From Candidatus Magnetocorallium paracelense (GTDB lineage Bacteria > Nitrospirota > Thermodesulfovibrionia > Thermodesulfovibrionales > Magnetobacteriaceae), in contig JAREWP010000093.1 in NCBI GenBank assembly GCA_029001845.1, forward strand, positions 19,128-83,127: 64,000 nucleotides of DNA, written 5' to 3'. Both the position numbers and the translations under genes were made by a program. This document shows positions 17,881 through 32,000 of this stretch, in pieces. Below the pieces are notes generated by a model. It saw nothing but the letters and a program-made list of their open reading frames with translations. It searched no databases and was not told where the DNA came from. Within the stretch, counting starts at the first letter, position 1, and every line of letters starts with the position of its first letter.

Positions 17881-20800
17881 TTGAGTTTACATACAATCCC
17901 AAAACAAGATATAGCCATCATCGGCATGGCCTGCCGGTTTCCCGGGGCAAAGGATTATCATGCCTTCTGGAATAATTTGATAAACGGCGTCAATTCCATC
18001 CGGGAAATACCGCCTGAGCGTTGGGATATTTCAACATATTACTCTCCTAACAAAAACAAACCCAATAGAAGTATCAGCAAGTGGTGCGGACTTTTAGATA
18101 ATATCGACCAATTCGATCATCGCTTCTTTTCAATCTCTCCTCGTGAAGCAAAAAGCATGGACCCACAGCAGCGCCTCCTCCTTGAAGAGACCTGGCATTG
18201 TATTGAAGATTCCGGAATATCGATAAAAGTACTACAAGAAAAGAAAACCTCTATATATGTAGGGGTAATGGCCGGTGATTATCATTCTAAGGGGTCTGAA
18301 ATGATAACAGACAGTTACACCGCCCTGGGGAATTATGAATCCATACTGGCCAACCGGATATCGTACACCTTTGGTTTTCATGGCGCCAGCCTCACCATTA
18401 ACGCTGCCTGCGCCGCTTCCATGGCAGCGCTCCATAATGCACAAACAATCCTGCTATCCGGAGAGAGTGACTATGCCATTGCAGCCGGTGTAAACCTGAA
18501 CATCCATCCCTGGAAGTATATTTCCTTCTCCAAATCCAGAATGCTCAGCCCGTACGGACAATGCAAAACATTCGATAAGGACGCCAATGGATATGTGCCG
18601 GGTGACGGTGTGGGCGTGCTTTTATTACAGCCATTGAAAGACGCCTTAAGAGATAAGTGTCATATATATGGAATTATAAAAGGCAGCGCCGTAAACCATG
18701 TAGGCCATACTGCATCTATTACAGCACCAAGCGTAGATGGTCAGAGAGGAGTCATCATCGATGCCTGTAAAAAAGCCGGGGTGAGTCCTGAAACAGTAAC
18801 CTATGTGGAAGCCCATGGAACAGGCACATCCCTTGGTGATCCCATAGAGGTAGAGGCCCTGACCAGGGCTTTTCGTGAATATACGGATCAAAAACAGTTT
18901 TGTAGAATCGGGTCTGTTAAGACCAATATTGGCCATCTGGAAGGGGCTGCGGGAATAGCAGGGATCATTAAAGTATTACTGATGATGAACTGTAAGAAAA
19001 TTCCTCCCACATTAAATATAAAAACATTGAATCCGGTGATCAATTTTGAAGATTCACCCTTTATTGTGGCAACCGAATTGGAAGAGTGGCCTGAAAGAGG
19101 TAAAAACCAACCTCTACGCGCCGGTATTAGCTCTTTTGGATTTGGCGGTGTCAATACCCATGTGATACTGGAATCAATGGAAAATCATATTCCTTCCATA
19201 TTAGAAGAAAGCAATGAAAAACAACCGTTTATCGTAACAGCCAAATCTCCGGCTGCCTTTAAAAATACGCTGCAAGGTTGGAGAGAATTTGTCAATGGAG
19301 ACCTCTACCCAACCTATAGACTGATCGATATATGTGGAACCAATATAACGGCCAGAGAGGCCTTTTCCCATGGCTTTGGATGTTATGTCAGCAGCAAGGA
19401 TGAACTAAAGGAAATCTTATCAAAAGAGATTGAACCTGCTTCAAGGCAATCGGAACATCCATGGTCGCTTATTATCGGAGAGTGTAATTGGGAAGGCTTT
19501 GTCGATCCGGTAAAGCACATGTTAAGTGAACATCCCCTTTTAAAAGATAAACTGGATTTATTATTGAATGAATTTTCTAAAATTATTCGTATTAAAAAAA
19601 GTACGATTCATGAAGAATTTTATCAACCTGTCTGGATTGAAACAAAAAAGCCCTTATATTCATTTATTGTAAATCATGCAATTTTACTGACAACAATGGA
19701 ATTCGGTTTTAAACCGAGTCTGTTGACAGGTGAAGGATCGGGTATATGGCAGGCCCTTACCTTAAGCGGGATCATAAAAAAAGAAGAACTCTTTAAAATT
19801 CTGAAAGGACGCAAAAAACCTGAAGAGGCAGCCCTCTCCCGCCCTGCCCTGCCCTTCTATGACCCTGTTACAAAACAGACCATCATGACATACCGGATCG
19901 ATGCCCGTTATCTCTCAACACTGATTGATGATATGGCTATCAATGAAGAAGAAAGCCGGTTCTTTATAGAAAAATCCCGGATGATGCATACAAATCAGTA
20001 TACCTTTAAGAAATACCTGGAACAATGGGGTTCAAGGCTGAAGGAAAGATCGAATAAGGAATTATCGGTGATGTTATATGATGATCAACTCCTTTTTAAC
20101 ACCGATGATCTTAATCAAAAAGAGAGACTATTATTCGTAATTATCTTAGCGGCGTCTCATCATTATGTAGAACAAAAGTGGAATCTGTCGAAAGTAAAAG
20201 AGATAAGTGACAAAAAATTCAATGAGCTGTTGGATCTGGTCCTGGATGGGGTGATGACTCAGGAGGCATTGATAGATCTGTTTACTCAAAAAGAACCTGA
20301 TCTATACGCTATTGCTGCTCTCTTAAATGAAAGGCAGGGCCGGTTAAATAAAGAAAAGGCTTATCCATTTTTAAAGCGACATAGTCAGGCAATACCGGCA
20401 TTACCGGATCATGATGATTGGTTTACGAAGGTCATGGAAACTTCCATGCCTGAACTGGATGGACATAACCGGCTGAAACTGGGTGGTACATTAAAAGAGA
20501 ACAACGATCGTGTGATCCATATTGCTTCTAAAGAGTTAAATAATAATAATAATTCTATTTTAAGGAATATATTGCTTCGCTTATGGTTAAAAGGAGTAGA
20601 TATCAAGTGGAACTTGTTTTACCGGAATGGCTCTTTTCATAAAATTCCTCTGCCTGTTTACGGATTCGACAGAATGTCATTTTGGCTAAATGGAAAAGGA
20701 GAGAATAAGATGAAAGATAGAAAGGGGTATAGCGAATTAATAAAAAGCCATGACAATCCCAACACCTTTACAAGAGAATTGGATCCTGAAAAGGATGCAA

Positions 20801-23040
20801 TCATAACAGATACCATTGTGGAAGGGTTTTTTATAACGCCCAGTCCTTTAAGAATAGAGATGGCCCTTCAGGCAGTGAGAGAGGTTGTTTCTTCACAGAT
20901 AAATACCCTGTCAGCCCTTCGATTTCCTGATCCCGCCATTATAACCCAAAAAACAGAAATAGAAGTTGAAGTATGGAAAAATACAAAGCAGTTTCATCTG
21001 AAAAAGGCAGGACAAATCATATGTTCAGGCAGGTTCGATATCACGGAAAAAGAATCTTCCGAACCTCTCTTATTGGACGATTTATATAAAGGAAAGGTAA
21101 CAAACCATGAAGATATATATTCATGGTTTCATGACTTTGGATACCATTATGGACCTGGAATGAGGCTTATAGACAAAATTTGGGAAACTAAAGAGGCCTT
21201 TTTAGTTAAAATTATCCCTAAACCAACCCTTGAGGGAGATATAACGAAATTTGATCCCTTTATATTGGACTGTGTCTTTCAATCCGTCTTTTATGCAGGT
21301 CATACAATCGGTGATCTTTTCCAAAACAAATATTTATATCTTCCTTTAACAATAGGATCTCTACATCTGGCGGGCCCCCTTACAGATGAATGCTTTGCTC
21401 TTATTTCCAGGGAAAAACTCAGAATATTAGACAATAAGGATATGATCCTCGATATGGATGTATACGATAATAACGGGCGGAACAAGATTCTGGAGATCAG
21501 GGAGATTCATTTTCGTCGTGTCCCCCGAAATTTCATCGATCAATATTTGGAAAAACAGCATAAAGAATTGGAGAATCCAATTGGAAAAAGAGATGAGAGC
21601 CTGGTGATTAAGGAGATCTTGTCGGTCATTGAATCTTATATAGAGGAAAATGCATCGGATATGAAACAGGTGGAAGAAGGGATGTCCCTGTTAGAGGATT
21701 ATGGCAGATTACGCCTCTTTCATACCCTGTTCTTTAAAAACGGCGATGTGGTGACTAAAAAAGATATAAAGTTTATTGGAAAATATAAAAAATTGTCACG
21801 GGCGCTTTATGAAATGCTCGCTGTTTCGAAAATTATAGAGATGGAAGGAGAAAATGTTGTTATATCGAAAGAATTTATCAGGGAAGATGATGTAATCGAT
21901 AAGATTAAGGGCCTAAAGTCTTCCCTTGATGAAAAATATATAGCGATTAAACCTTTCCAAAACCTGCTTGAGTCTGCTGTCATTCAATATCCTGACGTGA
22001 TATCAGGTAAAAAGAGCCATATGGAGGCCTTATTTCTCGGCGGGCAAACGGAACTCTTTAATCATGTGTATAAGGGAAACAGGCTGTCTGACTATTATAA
22101 TCATCAGGTGAGATTAAGTCTGGAGACGATCATAAAGGAGAAACTGAAAGGCGATACAAATAAAAAGATAAAGATCCTTGAATTAGGCGCCGGTATCGGA
22201 GGGACGACTGAGATTGTCCTTGATGGAATAAAATCTTATGGAGATCGAATCGAATATGTTTATACCGATATATCCCTTGGATTTATCAATCTTGGCAGGA
22301 AGAGCTATGGTGATAAATATCCATTCTTAAGATTTCAACTGTTCGACCTTGAAAAGAAGGGAATTGAACAGGGATTAGAGGAAAGTGAATTTGATATTAT
22401 CCTGGCCACAAATACTCTCCATGCAACAAAAAATCTGGAACAAACCCTTTTAAATATAAAGGAGCTTTTAAAAAATAGTGAAGGTATACTCATTTTAAAT
22501 GAAATCACCAGGGCTCAGGATTTTTGGACTATCGTGACCGGATTGATCAATGGCTGGTGGGTGTATCAGGATAATGATCTGCGAATAAAAAATTCTCCCC
22601 TTGCTGATTTCGAAACCTGGAAGCGCCTTTTACATCAAGCGGGATTCCAGGATGTCCGCGGTTTTGACTTGAAGCGTAAAAGGGATTACGAACAAACCGT
22701 TATGATAGCCGTCCATAAAGCTGATCAGGCGAAAAAGGGTGATCATATCACTTCAAAAATGATAGAAAAAACGGATCATACCGTTTTATCGGATATATCG
22801 AAGGAAACATCCCGATATTTAAAAGAGATATTTGCCAAACAACTCCATTGTAAGATTGAAGAGATTGATGATAAGGGATCTTTTTCGGATGATTATGGGG
22901 TTGATTCCTTTGTCAATTTAGAAATAATCGAGATCCTAAAAAAAGAGTTTGGAGAAACTATACCCAATACTCTTTTATTTGAGTGCACAACCATGAAAAA
23001 GTTAACGGAATATGTAATAAATAACTTTGAAAGGGAACTC
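17881..23040 (+). other. PKS module 1: KS - AT-like relic - inactive DH-like - C-methyltransferase - ACP
   Basis: KS1 has Cys177 in NAACAASM instead of the usual DTACSSS, but HGTGT and the NIGH histidine are intact. Between KS1 and the DH lies a long segment with GEGSG (617-621) where an AT would have GHSxG, so it is a dead AT-like relic. In the DH-like domain the HxxxGxxxxP histidine is Thr978, while Asp1130 of the second motif remains; dehydration is not expected. The methyltransferase has the SAM motif ILELGAGIGGT (1433-1443). No KR. The module should give an alpha-methylated beta-keto unit or act as a starter-handling module. Confidence 0.8.
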
Positions 23041-26000
23041 AAATTAAAACTTGGAGATTTCGAAACAGAAATGCCTGTAGAAAAAGAAAATCAGAGAGAG
23101 GAATCAGCGGAAGATCAAGGTGCTATTTATCCAGTCGGTCACAAAAGTATCCATGACGATTTTGCTCCATCTCAACGGGAGGAAGAAGATATTGCCATTA
23201 TCGGATTAAACGGCCGTTTTCCTCTTTCGGAAGATGTCAATGCGTTGTGGGACCACCTTAAAAATGGAGAATCCTGTATCAGAGAAGTACCTGAAAGCAG
23301 ATGGGATTACAGAAAATACTATGATCAAACAGGTAAGAGACCTGACAAAAGCTATACAAAGTATGGTGGTTTTCTGGATGACTACGACAAATTCGATGCC
23401 CCCTTTTTTCATATCTCACCCCGACAGGCGGAATTGATGGACCCCCAACAGCGGATTGTCCTTGAAACAGCCTGGGCTGTCATTGAAGACGCAGGATATA
23501 CCAGGGCTGCGCTTCCGAGAAATACAGGCGTCTTTATCGGCGTTACAACCAACACCTATGGATTATGCGGATTGGAAGCATCACTAAAATCAGAGGAGAC
23601 CTACTGCCCTGATACGGATAATTATGATGTACCCAACAGGGTATCCTATTTCTTTGATCTTCACGGCCCCAGTGTCGCCATCGATACCGCCTGCTCATCT
23701 TCTTTGAGCGCCATTCATATGGCGGTGAAAAGCCTGAAAAACAAGGAATCCGATGTGGCTATAGCAGGGGGTGTCAGTTTAACACTGCACCCCAACAGGG
23801 TAATTCAATTCTGCCAAAAGAGTATGCTGTTACCCGGAAAGGAGTGCCATCCCTTTGGACAAGGTGAGGGTGGCTTTGTCGATAGTGAGGGTGTGGCTCT
23901 TATCCTGTTAAAACCCCTGTTAAAAGCGATTAAAGATAGAGATCATATCTATGGAGTTATCAAGGGAACAGCCATGAATTCAGGCGGGAAGACCAGTGGG
24001 TATACAGTACCCGATCCGGCGCGGCAGGCATCACTGGTTATAAATGCACTGGAAGATGCAAAGACAGACCCTGTTACCATCAGCTATATCGAAACTCACG
24101 GAACAGGCACAACACTTGGAGATCCTATAGAGGTGGAAGGACTCACAAAGGCCTTCAGGAAATATACGGATAAGACACAATACTGCCCAATCGGATCGAT
24201 CAAGTCAAATATCGGCCATCTCATCGCGGCAGCCGGGGTTGCGGGGGTGACAAAGGTATTGCTCCAGATGAAACACAAGACCCTGGTCCCGTCGATCCAC
24301 TCTTCTTCTCCGAATTCTCACATAGATTTCAGTAAAACACCCTTTTTTGTTCAACAGAATCTTACAGAGTGGAAAAAACCTGAAATAGAGGGACGTCCAT
24401 ATCCCAGACGCGCGGGGATCAGCTCCTTTGGCGCGGGCGGCGCAAACGCCCATGTGATTATCGAGGAGTATGAGAGGGATCATTCGGATCTTAAGGTATC
24501 CTCTATAAAACCTTCTATAATTGTATTGTCCGCCAAAACAAAAGAGAGGTTACATGAATATATAAGAAAATTTTCGGATTGTTTAGAACTCGACATGGCA
24601 GGCGACGTAACTCTGGAAGATATCTCTTATACTTTGCAAACAGGCAGAGAAGCAATGGAGGAGCGTCTTGCCCTTATCGTTGACAGCAAAAATCAGCTTA
24701 TTACAAAGCTGACAGATTACAGAAAGAGCAAGTCAGGGATAGAGGATTTGTATTCAGGCAATGTAAAAACAGATAAAGGAACATCCGATCTATTGCTGAA
24801 TGGAAACGCGGGAGAGGCATTTCTTGAAATCATAATAAAAGAGAGAAACCTTTCGAAATTGGCCCGCCTTTGGGTTACAGGAATTGAAATAGACTGGAAC
24901 CTCCTTTACGGAGAGGTTAAACCGAGAAGAGTATCCCTCCCTGTCTATCCATTTGAAAAGAAACGTTACTGGTTCGATGATTACATTAAATTAAAAGAGG
25001 CTGAGAGAGAGGGGAAAAATACCTCTTCAATTTCGGATAAGGAAGAATCGAAAGATATACCGGAACAATCGATAGAGATGCTTCAGAAACCTGAAAGTTA
25101 TCGAGGCGATGAGGTTATCGTCCGTATCATAGACAATCATACGGGATTGGTGATCATGCAGGACAGGGAAGGGAGCAATACCTTTACAGAGAATCTGGTT
25201 TATGGACTCCAACAGGCCTTTCAGGAATTAAACCGGAACAGGGATATAAAGGTGATTGTCCTGACCGGCTACGATAAGGTCTTTGCCATGGGAGGGAGTC
25301 AAAAGGATTTAACGAGATTATCAAGACAGGAAATTAACTTTACAAGTTTTAAATTCTTTTACCGGGGATTATTGGAAACCAGGGCGCCTGTTATAGTTGC
25401 CATGCAGGGCCATGCCTCGGGAGGCGGCCTGGTATTCGGCCTTTTCGGTGATATCATTATTATGGCAAGGGAGGGTGTTTACAGCGCCAACTTTATGGGC
25501 TATGGATTTACGCCGGGTCTTGGTACGACCTATATTCTGGAACAGAGATTCGGTAAAAGTCTGGCCACAGAGATGATGTTTACCTCGAAATCCTATCGAG
25601 GCGCAGACCTGGAAAGGCGCGGAGGATCTGTTTTGTTTTGTAATCACGAGGCTGTGCTGAATGAAGCATTGAATATGGCGAAAAACATGGTTGAAAAACC
25701 TGGGAAATCATTGGAAGTACTAAAAAAGGAACTTTCCGGACGTATTCTGGAACAACTCCCGTCTATTATTGAAAAAGAGGTTGTCATGCATGAGCATACA
25801 TTCTCTTTACCGGAGGTCCGGAAGAACATAGAGAGCCATTTTCAAAAAGTCTCGGTCATAGGCAAAGCCGGGAATGTGAATAATAAGCTAAAGCTTAAAG
25901 ATCGGGAAGATATTTATTTACCGGCAAAAACTTCGGAGATAAATAATAGAAAGATGAGGTTAAAACCGCTTCAGGAACGATCGACAACAAATAATTCTTT

Positions 26001-29000
26001 AGAAAATTCTCCTGAGACAGCGGGGGATAACACAAATCCTGAGACCATGGAACCAACGCCTTTCAGGCCTGTAAAAAAATCAGCCCTCCATATTCGTAGT
26101 GAAGTGATCAATATCGTATCATCCCGCCTCCATATTAACAGGGAAGAAATAGACCCGGATATGCCGTTTCTTGAATTGGGAGTGGACTCCATAAGCGCAG
26201 TCGAAATTACACAGGACATTAATGAAAAGTTTCATATAACAAACCTTAGAGTGACGGACATATATAATCATCCCGATATATCATCCCTGACAAATTACCT
26301 GATGACCCTGGATATTGTTGATTATGATGTAAAAGTTGAATCCCACAGGATGCATATCGATGAAAAAGAGATCAGAGAGACCCCGGAGCCTCTGTTATTT
26401 TCTTCTATGAATACCACCGGTAATAAACCTCTTACAATAGAACCATACTCCAATCTCTACTTTCCGAAAAAGGAAACCGATATAGCTGTGATCGGTATAT
26501 CGGCGCGATTCCCCGGCGCTGACAATGTTGAGCAATTCTGGCGGAATATCTGTGACAAAAGAGATGAAATAAGGGAAGTACCCAAAGACCGGTGGGACAT
26601 TGGGCCTTACTTTCATCCTGACCCTGACAGGCCTGATAAGTCATACAGTAAATGGGGAGGTTTTCTGAAGGATGTGGACAAGTTCGACCCGTTGTTTTTC
26701 GGTATTTCTCCCAAAGAGGCTGAAGTGATGGACCCCCAACAGCGCATACTTCTGGAAGAGGCATATCATACCATCGAAGACGCCGGATACGACCCGGTTT
26801 ACTTGTCAAAGGGGAAATGCGGCGTATTTATAGGCGCAGCCATGGGAGATTATTTGGGACGCAATAAGCCCGATAATAACGTATATACCGGCTTTGCCTT
26901 TACCGGTCTGAACCTGTCCGTACTGGCAGGGAGAATCTCCTACTTTCTGGATTTGAAAGGCCCGGCCATTAGTATCGACACAGCCTGCTCTTCCTCTCTC
27001 GCCGCCATTAGTATGGCCTGCCGGAGTATTGTGAGCAATGAATGTGACACTGCCCTGGCCGGAGGGATATCATTGATGCACTCTCCCCTTCTCCATATCC
27101 AGGCAAGCCAGGCAGGTATGTTGTCAAAAGACGGGCGGTGCAAGCCCTTCAGTAACAGCGCAGATGGCATTGTTTTATCCGAAGGGGTGGGAATTATCCT
27201 TTTGAAACCCTATAAAAAGGCAATAGAGGACAATGATCATATTTATGGAGTTATCAAGGGATGGGGTACGAATCAGGATGGTCATACAAACGGAATTACA
27301 GCCCCAAACCCTGAGGCACAGACAGAACTCGAACGTCATATTTATAAGGAATTCAATATCAATCCTGAGCACATCCGCTACGCAGAGGCCCACGGGACAG
27401 GCACCAAACTGGGTGATCCCATTGAGATTAGAGGGTTAAGCGATGCCTTTAGGGAGTATACGAAGAAAAAAGGGTACTGCGCCATAGGTTCGGTGAAGAG
27501 CAATATCGGTCATACCACCATGGCGGCAGGTGTGGCAGGCTTGATAAAAGCGCTCCTTAGTCTGAAATATCGAGTGATACCACCGACGATCCATTGCGAT
27601 GTTGAAAATGAACATATCGATTTTAAGGAAAGCCCTTTTTATCTGAACCGTGAGATCGGGAAATGGGAAAAAACCGACAATACCGCCGGACTCGCCTGTG
27701 TCAGTTCCTTTGGGTTCAGCGGCACCAATGCCCATGTGGTGCTTGGGGAACACCTGCCGGATCATTCAATAAAAAGCAGAGACCAAATATCTACGCCAAT
27801 TATCATACTCCTTTCCGCAAGAGATAAAGAGCAGCTCAGGAGAGTCGGGGAAAACCTGTTGAGCCACATCACCTTACACAAACCGGATATTTCAGACATG
27901 GCCTATACTCTCCAGGTAGGGAGAAAGGCCATGGCCCATAGAATTGCCTTTAAGGCGAAAGAGATGGATGATGTAAAAGAAAAGATATCCGAATATATTA
28001 ACGGACAAGGCGAGGCAGCCGGTTTATGGGAAGGTGAGGTAAAGCTCAATCACGATCGTGTCACAATATTGGAAGAAGACGAGGATACGCAGGAGATGAT
28101 TCGGAAATGGATATCAAAAGGTAAGGTCAGTAAACTGGCCGAACTCTGGGTAAAAGGATTGGACATTGACTGGAACCTCCTTTATGGGGAAGATAAACCC
28201 AGGAGAATTTCACTTCCCGCCTATCCCTTTGCTAAACAGAGATACTGGATACCGGATACAGGCCGAAAGATCGCAACCATACAATCAGGGATTACCCCGA
28301 TTCATCCGCTTCTCCATGAAAACACCTCAACGTTACAACGGCAGCAATTCACCTCAACCTTTACCGGCGAAGAATTCTTTCTCAGAGATCACCAGATCTT
28401 AAATGAAAAGGTTTTACCAGGGGTGGCATATTTGGAAATAGCCCTGGCAGCCGCCATAAAGGCCGTGGAGACGGATGACTGGAAAACCTGTAAACTCAAG
28501 GATATTATCTGGGCCGCGCCTGTCAAGGTCAATACCGGGCCCAGGGAAGTGAAGATAAACCTTTTCCCGGAAACAGACAGCATTGCATACGAAGTGAGAA
28601 CAGAAGACCCGGAAGCCGATCCGGATGAATCCCTGATTGTTCATAATCAGGGTAAGATAATCATAGACCCGGTCCGGTCAATTCCCACTGTCCTGGATAT
28701 TCAGGCCATCAAGGAGCGGTGTACCGAACAATTGACTCCTCAAATATGCTACCGGACCTTTCAGAGTTTTGGTCTTCTCTATGGTCCCGCCTTTCAGGGA
28801 ATCTCCGAACTCTATTACAACAATCAGGAGGTCCTGGCAAAAATAGAGATACCGGGATTAGATGAATCAAATTCCGGATTTTATCTCCATCCCGGCGTTC
28901 TGGACAGTGCATTGCAGGCGAGTCTGTGCCTGATCTTTGAAACTTTAAAAGGAACATCCACCCCTTATCTGCCTTTTGAACTTAAAGAACTGGAGATTTT

Positions 29001-32000
29001 TGAAATACCTCTTCCTGACACCATTTATGTTCATGTAACCTTTAGCAATAACAGCCTGCTCGATGAGATGGTAAAATATGACATTTCACTACTAAATCAC
29101 CAGGGAGAAACAGTGGTGAGTCTAAAAGAGCTTGCTATCCGGCAGATGAGGGTGGGACGGGCTGGCCGGCGGGAACAGGCAAAACACTTAAATGAGTATG
29201 GCTTATTATACGCCACGCCTGAATGGAAAAATCAGAGTATTACCGGGACGACAGACTCAGCTTCGCAAGATAAAGAGCTTCATATGATCCTGATCGGCCA
29301 GAGTGAAGAGATGGCCCATACATTAAAAGAAAGACTCGCCCCAAAAACCGAGTTATCACTAACGACAATAAACACTCCTGAAGAGATCCTGGAGGCATTT
29401 AAGGTCTCTTTCCTGCATATAAAGGGCATAATAGAGAGTAAACCTTCTACACTTCAAACCATTATTGTTATACCGTCAACGGATATTCCGGAATACTGTT
29501 ACGCCCCTCTTACAGGGTTACTTAAGACGGCAACGCTTGAGCACACAAAGCTACAGGGAAAAGTCATTCAACTCCCGGAACTGACACCTGAACAGACAGC
29601 GGCTATCATTGAACAGGAGACGCAAACAACAGAGGATATGGAAGTTCGTTACCTTAAAGAGGATACCCAACGCCAGGTCAAAAGACTAATAGAAATAGAG
29701 CACCCTCCAGCCGGACCGATAAGTCCGCTCAAATCAGGCGGCGTATACTGGATAACCGGTGGTTTAGGGGGCTTGGGCCGGTTGTTTGCCGGAGAGTTTG
29801 CCAAAGCGGAAAATAGTACGATCATTCTCAGTAACCGGAGAGAACTCGATGAAATGAGTCAAAGAGAACTGGAAGAATTACAGAGAGAGGCCAAAGATCA
29901 CCAAAGTACGGTTGAGTACGTTAGATGTGATGTAACCGACCGGGACTCAGTCATCGGGACAGTCAGAACCATCATGGAAAACCATCATAAACTCACGGGT
30001 ATTATCCATAGCGCCGGTGTAATAAAAGACAACTATATCCATAATAAGAGTGAGACCGAAATTGATGAAGTCATGGCGCCCAAGATTTACGGCGCCTGGA
30101 ACATAACTCAGGCCGTCTCAGGGGAAGAAGTCGATTTTATGGTTTTCTTTTCATCCATTGCAGGGATAAAGGGCAATCCGGGGCAGGCGGATTACGCAGG
30201 GGCCAATGCCTTCCTTGATGCCTTTGCCGATACTGAAAGCCGGGTCAACCGGAAGAAAATGGTCTCCATAAACTGGCCCCTTTGGAAAGAAGGGGGCATG
30301 GAAGTCGAAAGCCGGACTGAAGAGATGTTGAAGCAGACTTTGGGCATCGTACCTTTAACAACAGAAAAGGGATATGCGGGGTTTCAATCGGCGCTAAACG
30401 GCCCATATAACCGGATAGTGGTTGCCGAAGGTCAATCCCGATTATTAAGGAAAAAACTATTGAATCAACCTTTATTCAAATCGGACAGAAACAATGGGAA
30501 TGCCCCGGAGGAGGTACTCAAAGAGAGGCTTAGACCGGAACTGACGGGAATCGTAAGCAATCTCATAATGATCAAACCTGAAGAACTGGATATAACCGAT
30601 GATATCAGTGATTATGGCTTTGATTCCATACTGATTACGGAATTTATCAATAGAATTAAGAAAATATTCGATATAAGTCTTATGCCGACCATCTTTTTTG
30701 AGTATAACACTCTTGAAGGTTTGATAAACTACCTGATAAAGGAACATGGAGCGGCGCTTCAGGATAAATATGGAATAAACAGAGATAAGGAAGATACAGA
30801 GGCTCACAAGATCGACATGACACCGGACGATCATATGCCGAATAATGCAATTAATCAAATAATTAGCAGAGGTCAACGGTTTATGGCTCCTCTCCAAATG
30901 GAGAGACCGAATAGGAAAGAGCCCATAGCTGTCATTGGAATGGCGGGAATCCTTCCTGAAGCGGAAAATCTGGACCAATTTTGGGAAAATCTAATCCAGG
31001 GTAAAGAGTGTATAACCGAGATACCCAAAGACCGTTGGGACTGGAAGGCCTGTTACGGAGACCCAAACAGGGAAGAGGGGAAGACAAACGTCAAATGGGG
31101 CGGATTTATAAAGGATATCGATAAATTCGATCCCGCCTTTTTCAATATCTCCCCAAGGGAAGCCGAGCTGATGGACCCCCAGCAGCGGCTCTTCCTCCAA
31201 TGCGTCTGGCATGCCATAGAACATGCCGGTTACAACCCAATGAGTCTCCGGGGCACCCAAACCGGCCTCTTCGTGGGAGTGGAAGGACAAGACTATCACG
31301 ATCTCATAACAAAAAATCGCATAAAGACCGAGGCATACACGGCAACAGGCGTTGTACCATCCATGGCAGCCAATCGAATCTCATTCTTATTGGGCTTTCA
31401 TGGACCCAGCGAGCCGGTCTCAACAGCCTGTTCCAGCTCATTGGTCGCCATTCACCGGGCAGTGAGGGCCATTCATACGGGGGAGTGCGCTCAGGCCATT
31501 GCAGGGGGAGTCAATGCCATTCTTTCACCTGAGTTTCATATAAGTTTCAGCAAAGCGGGAATGCTCTCTGAAGACGGGCGCTGCAAGACCTTCTCCGATA
31601 AGGCCGATGGATATGTAAGGGGAGAAGGGGTGGGGGCGATTCTGCTCAAACCCTTAAACCAGGCTATACAGGATGGAGATAGGATTTACGCCGTAATCAG
31701 GGGGACTAGAACAAATCACGGCGGTCATGTAAACTCTCTTACTGCGCCTAATCCCAATGCCCAGGCGGAACTGATAAAGGCCGCTTATGAAGAGGCCAAT
31801 ATTTCCCCTGATACCATCACCTACATAGAGACCCATGGCACAGGCACAGAACTGGGTGATCCCGTAGAGATTAACGGCTTAAAAACGGCCTTTACATCTC
31901 TTTATGAAAAGTATCATCTCAAGGAACCTGAAAAACCGCATTGCGGAATCGGTTCCGTAAAGAGCAACATCGGCCATTTGGAGACTGCGGCGGGTATTGC

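Noticed and set aside
19650..19980. Functional cis acyltransferase in PKS module 1
   Set aside because: The nucleophile motif is GEGSG instead of GHSxG, so the Ser and His are not in place; treated as a relic.
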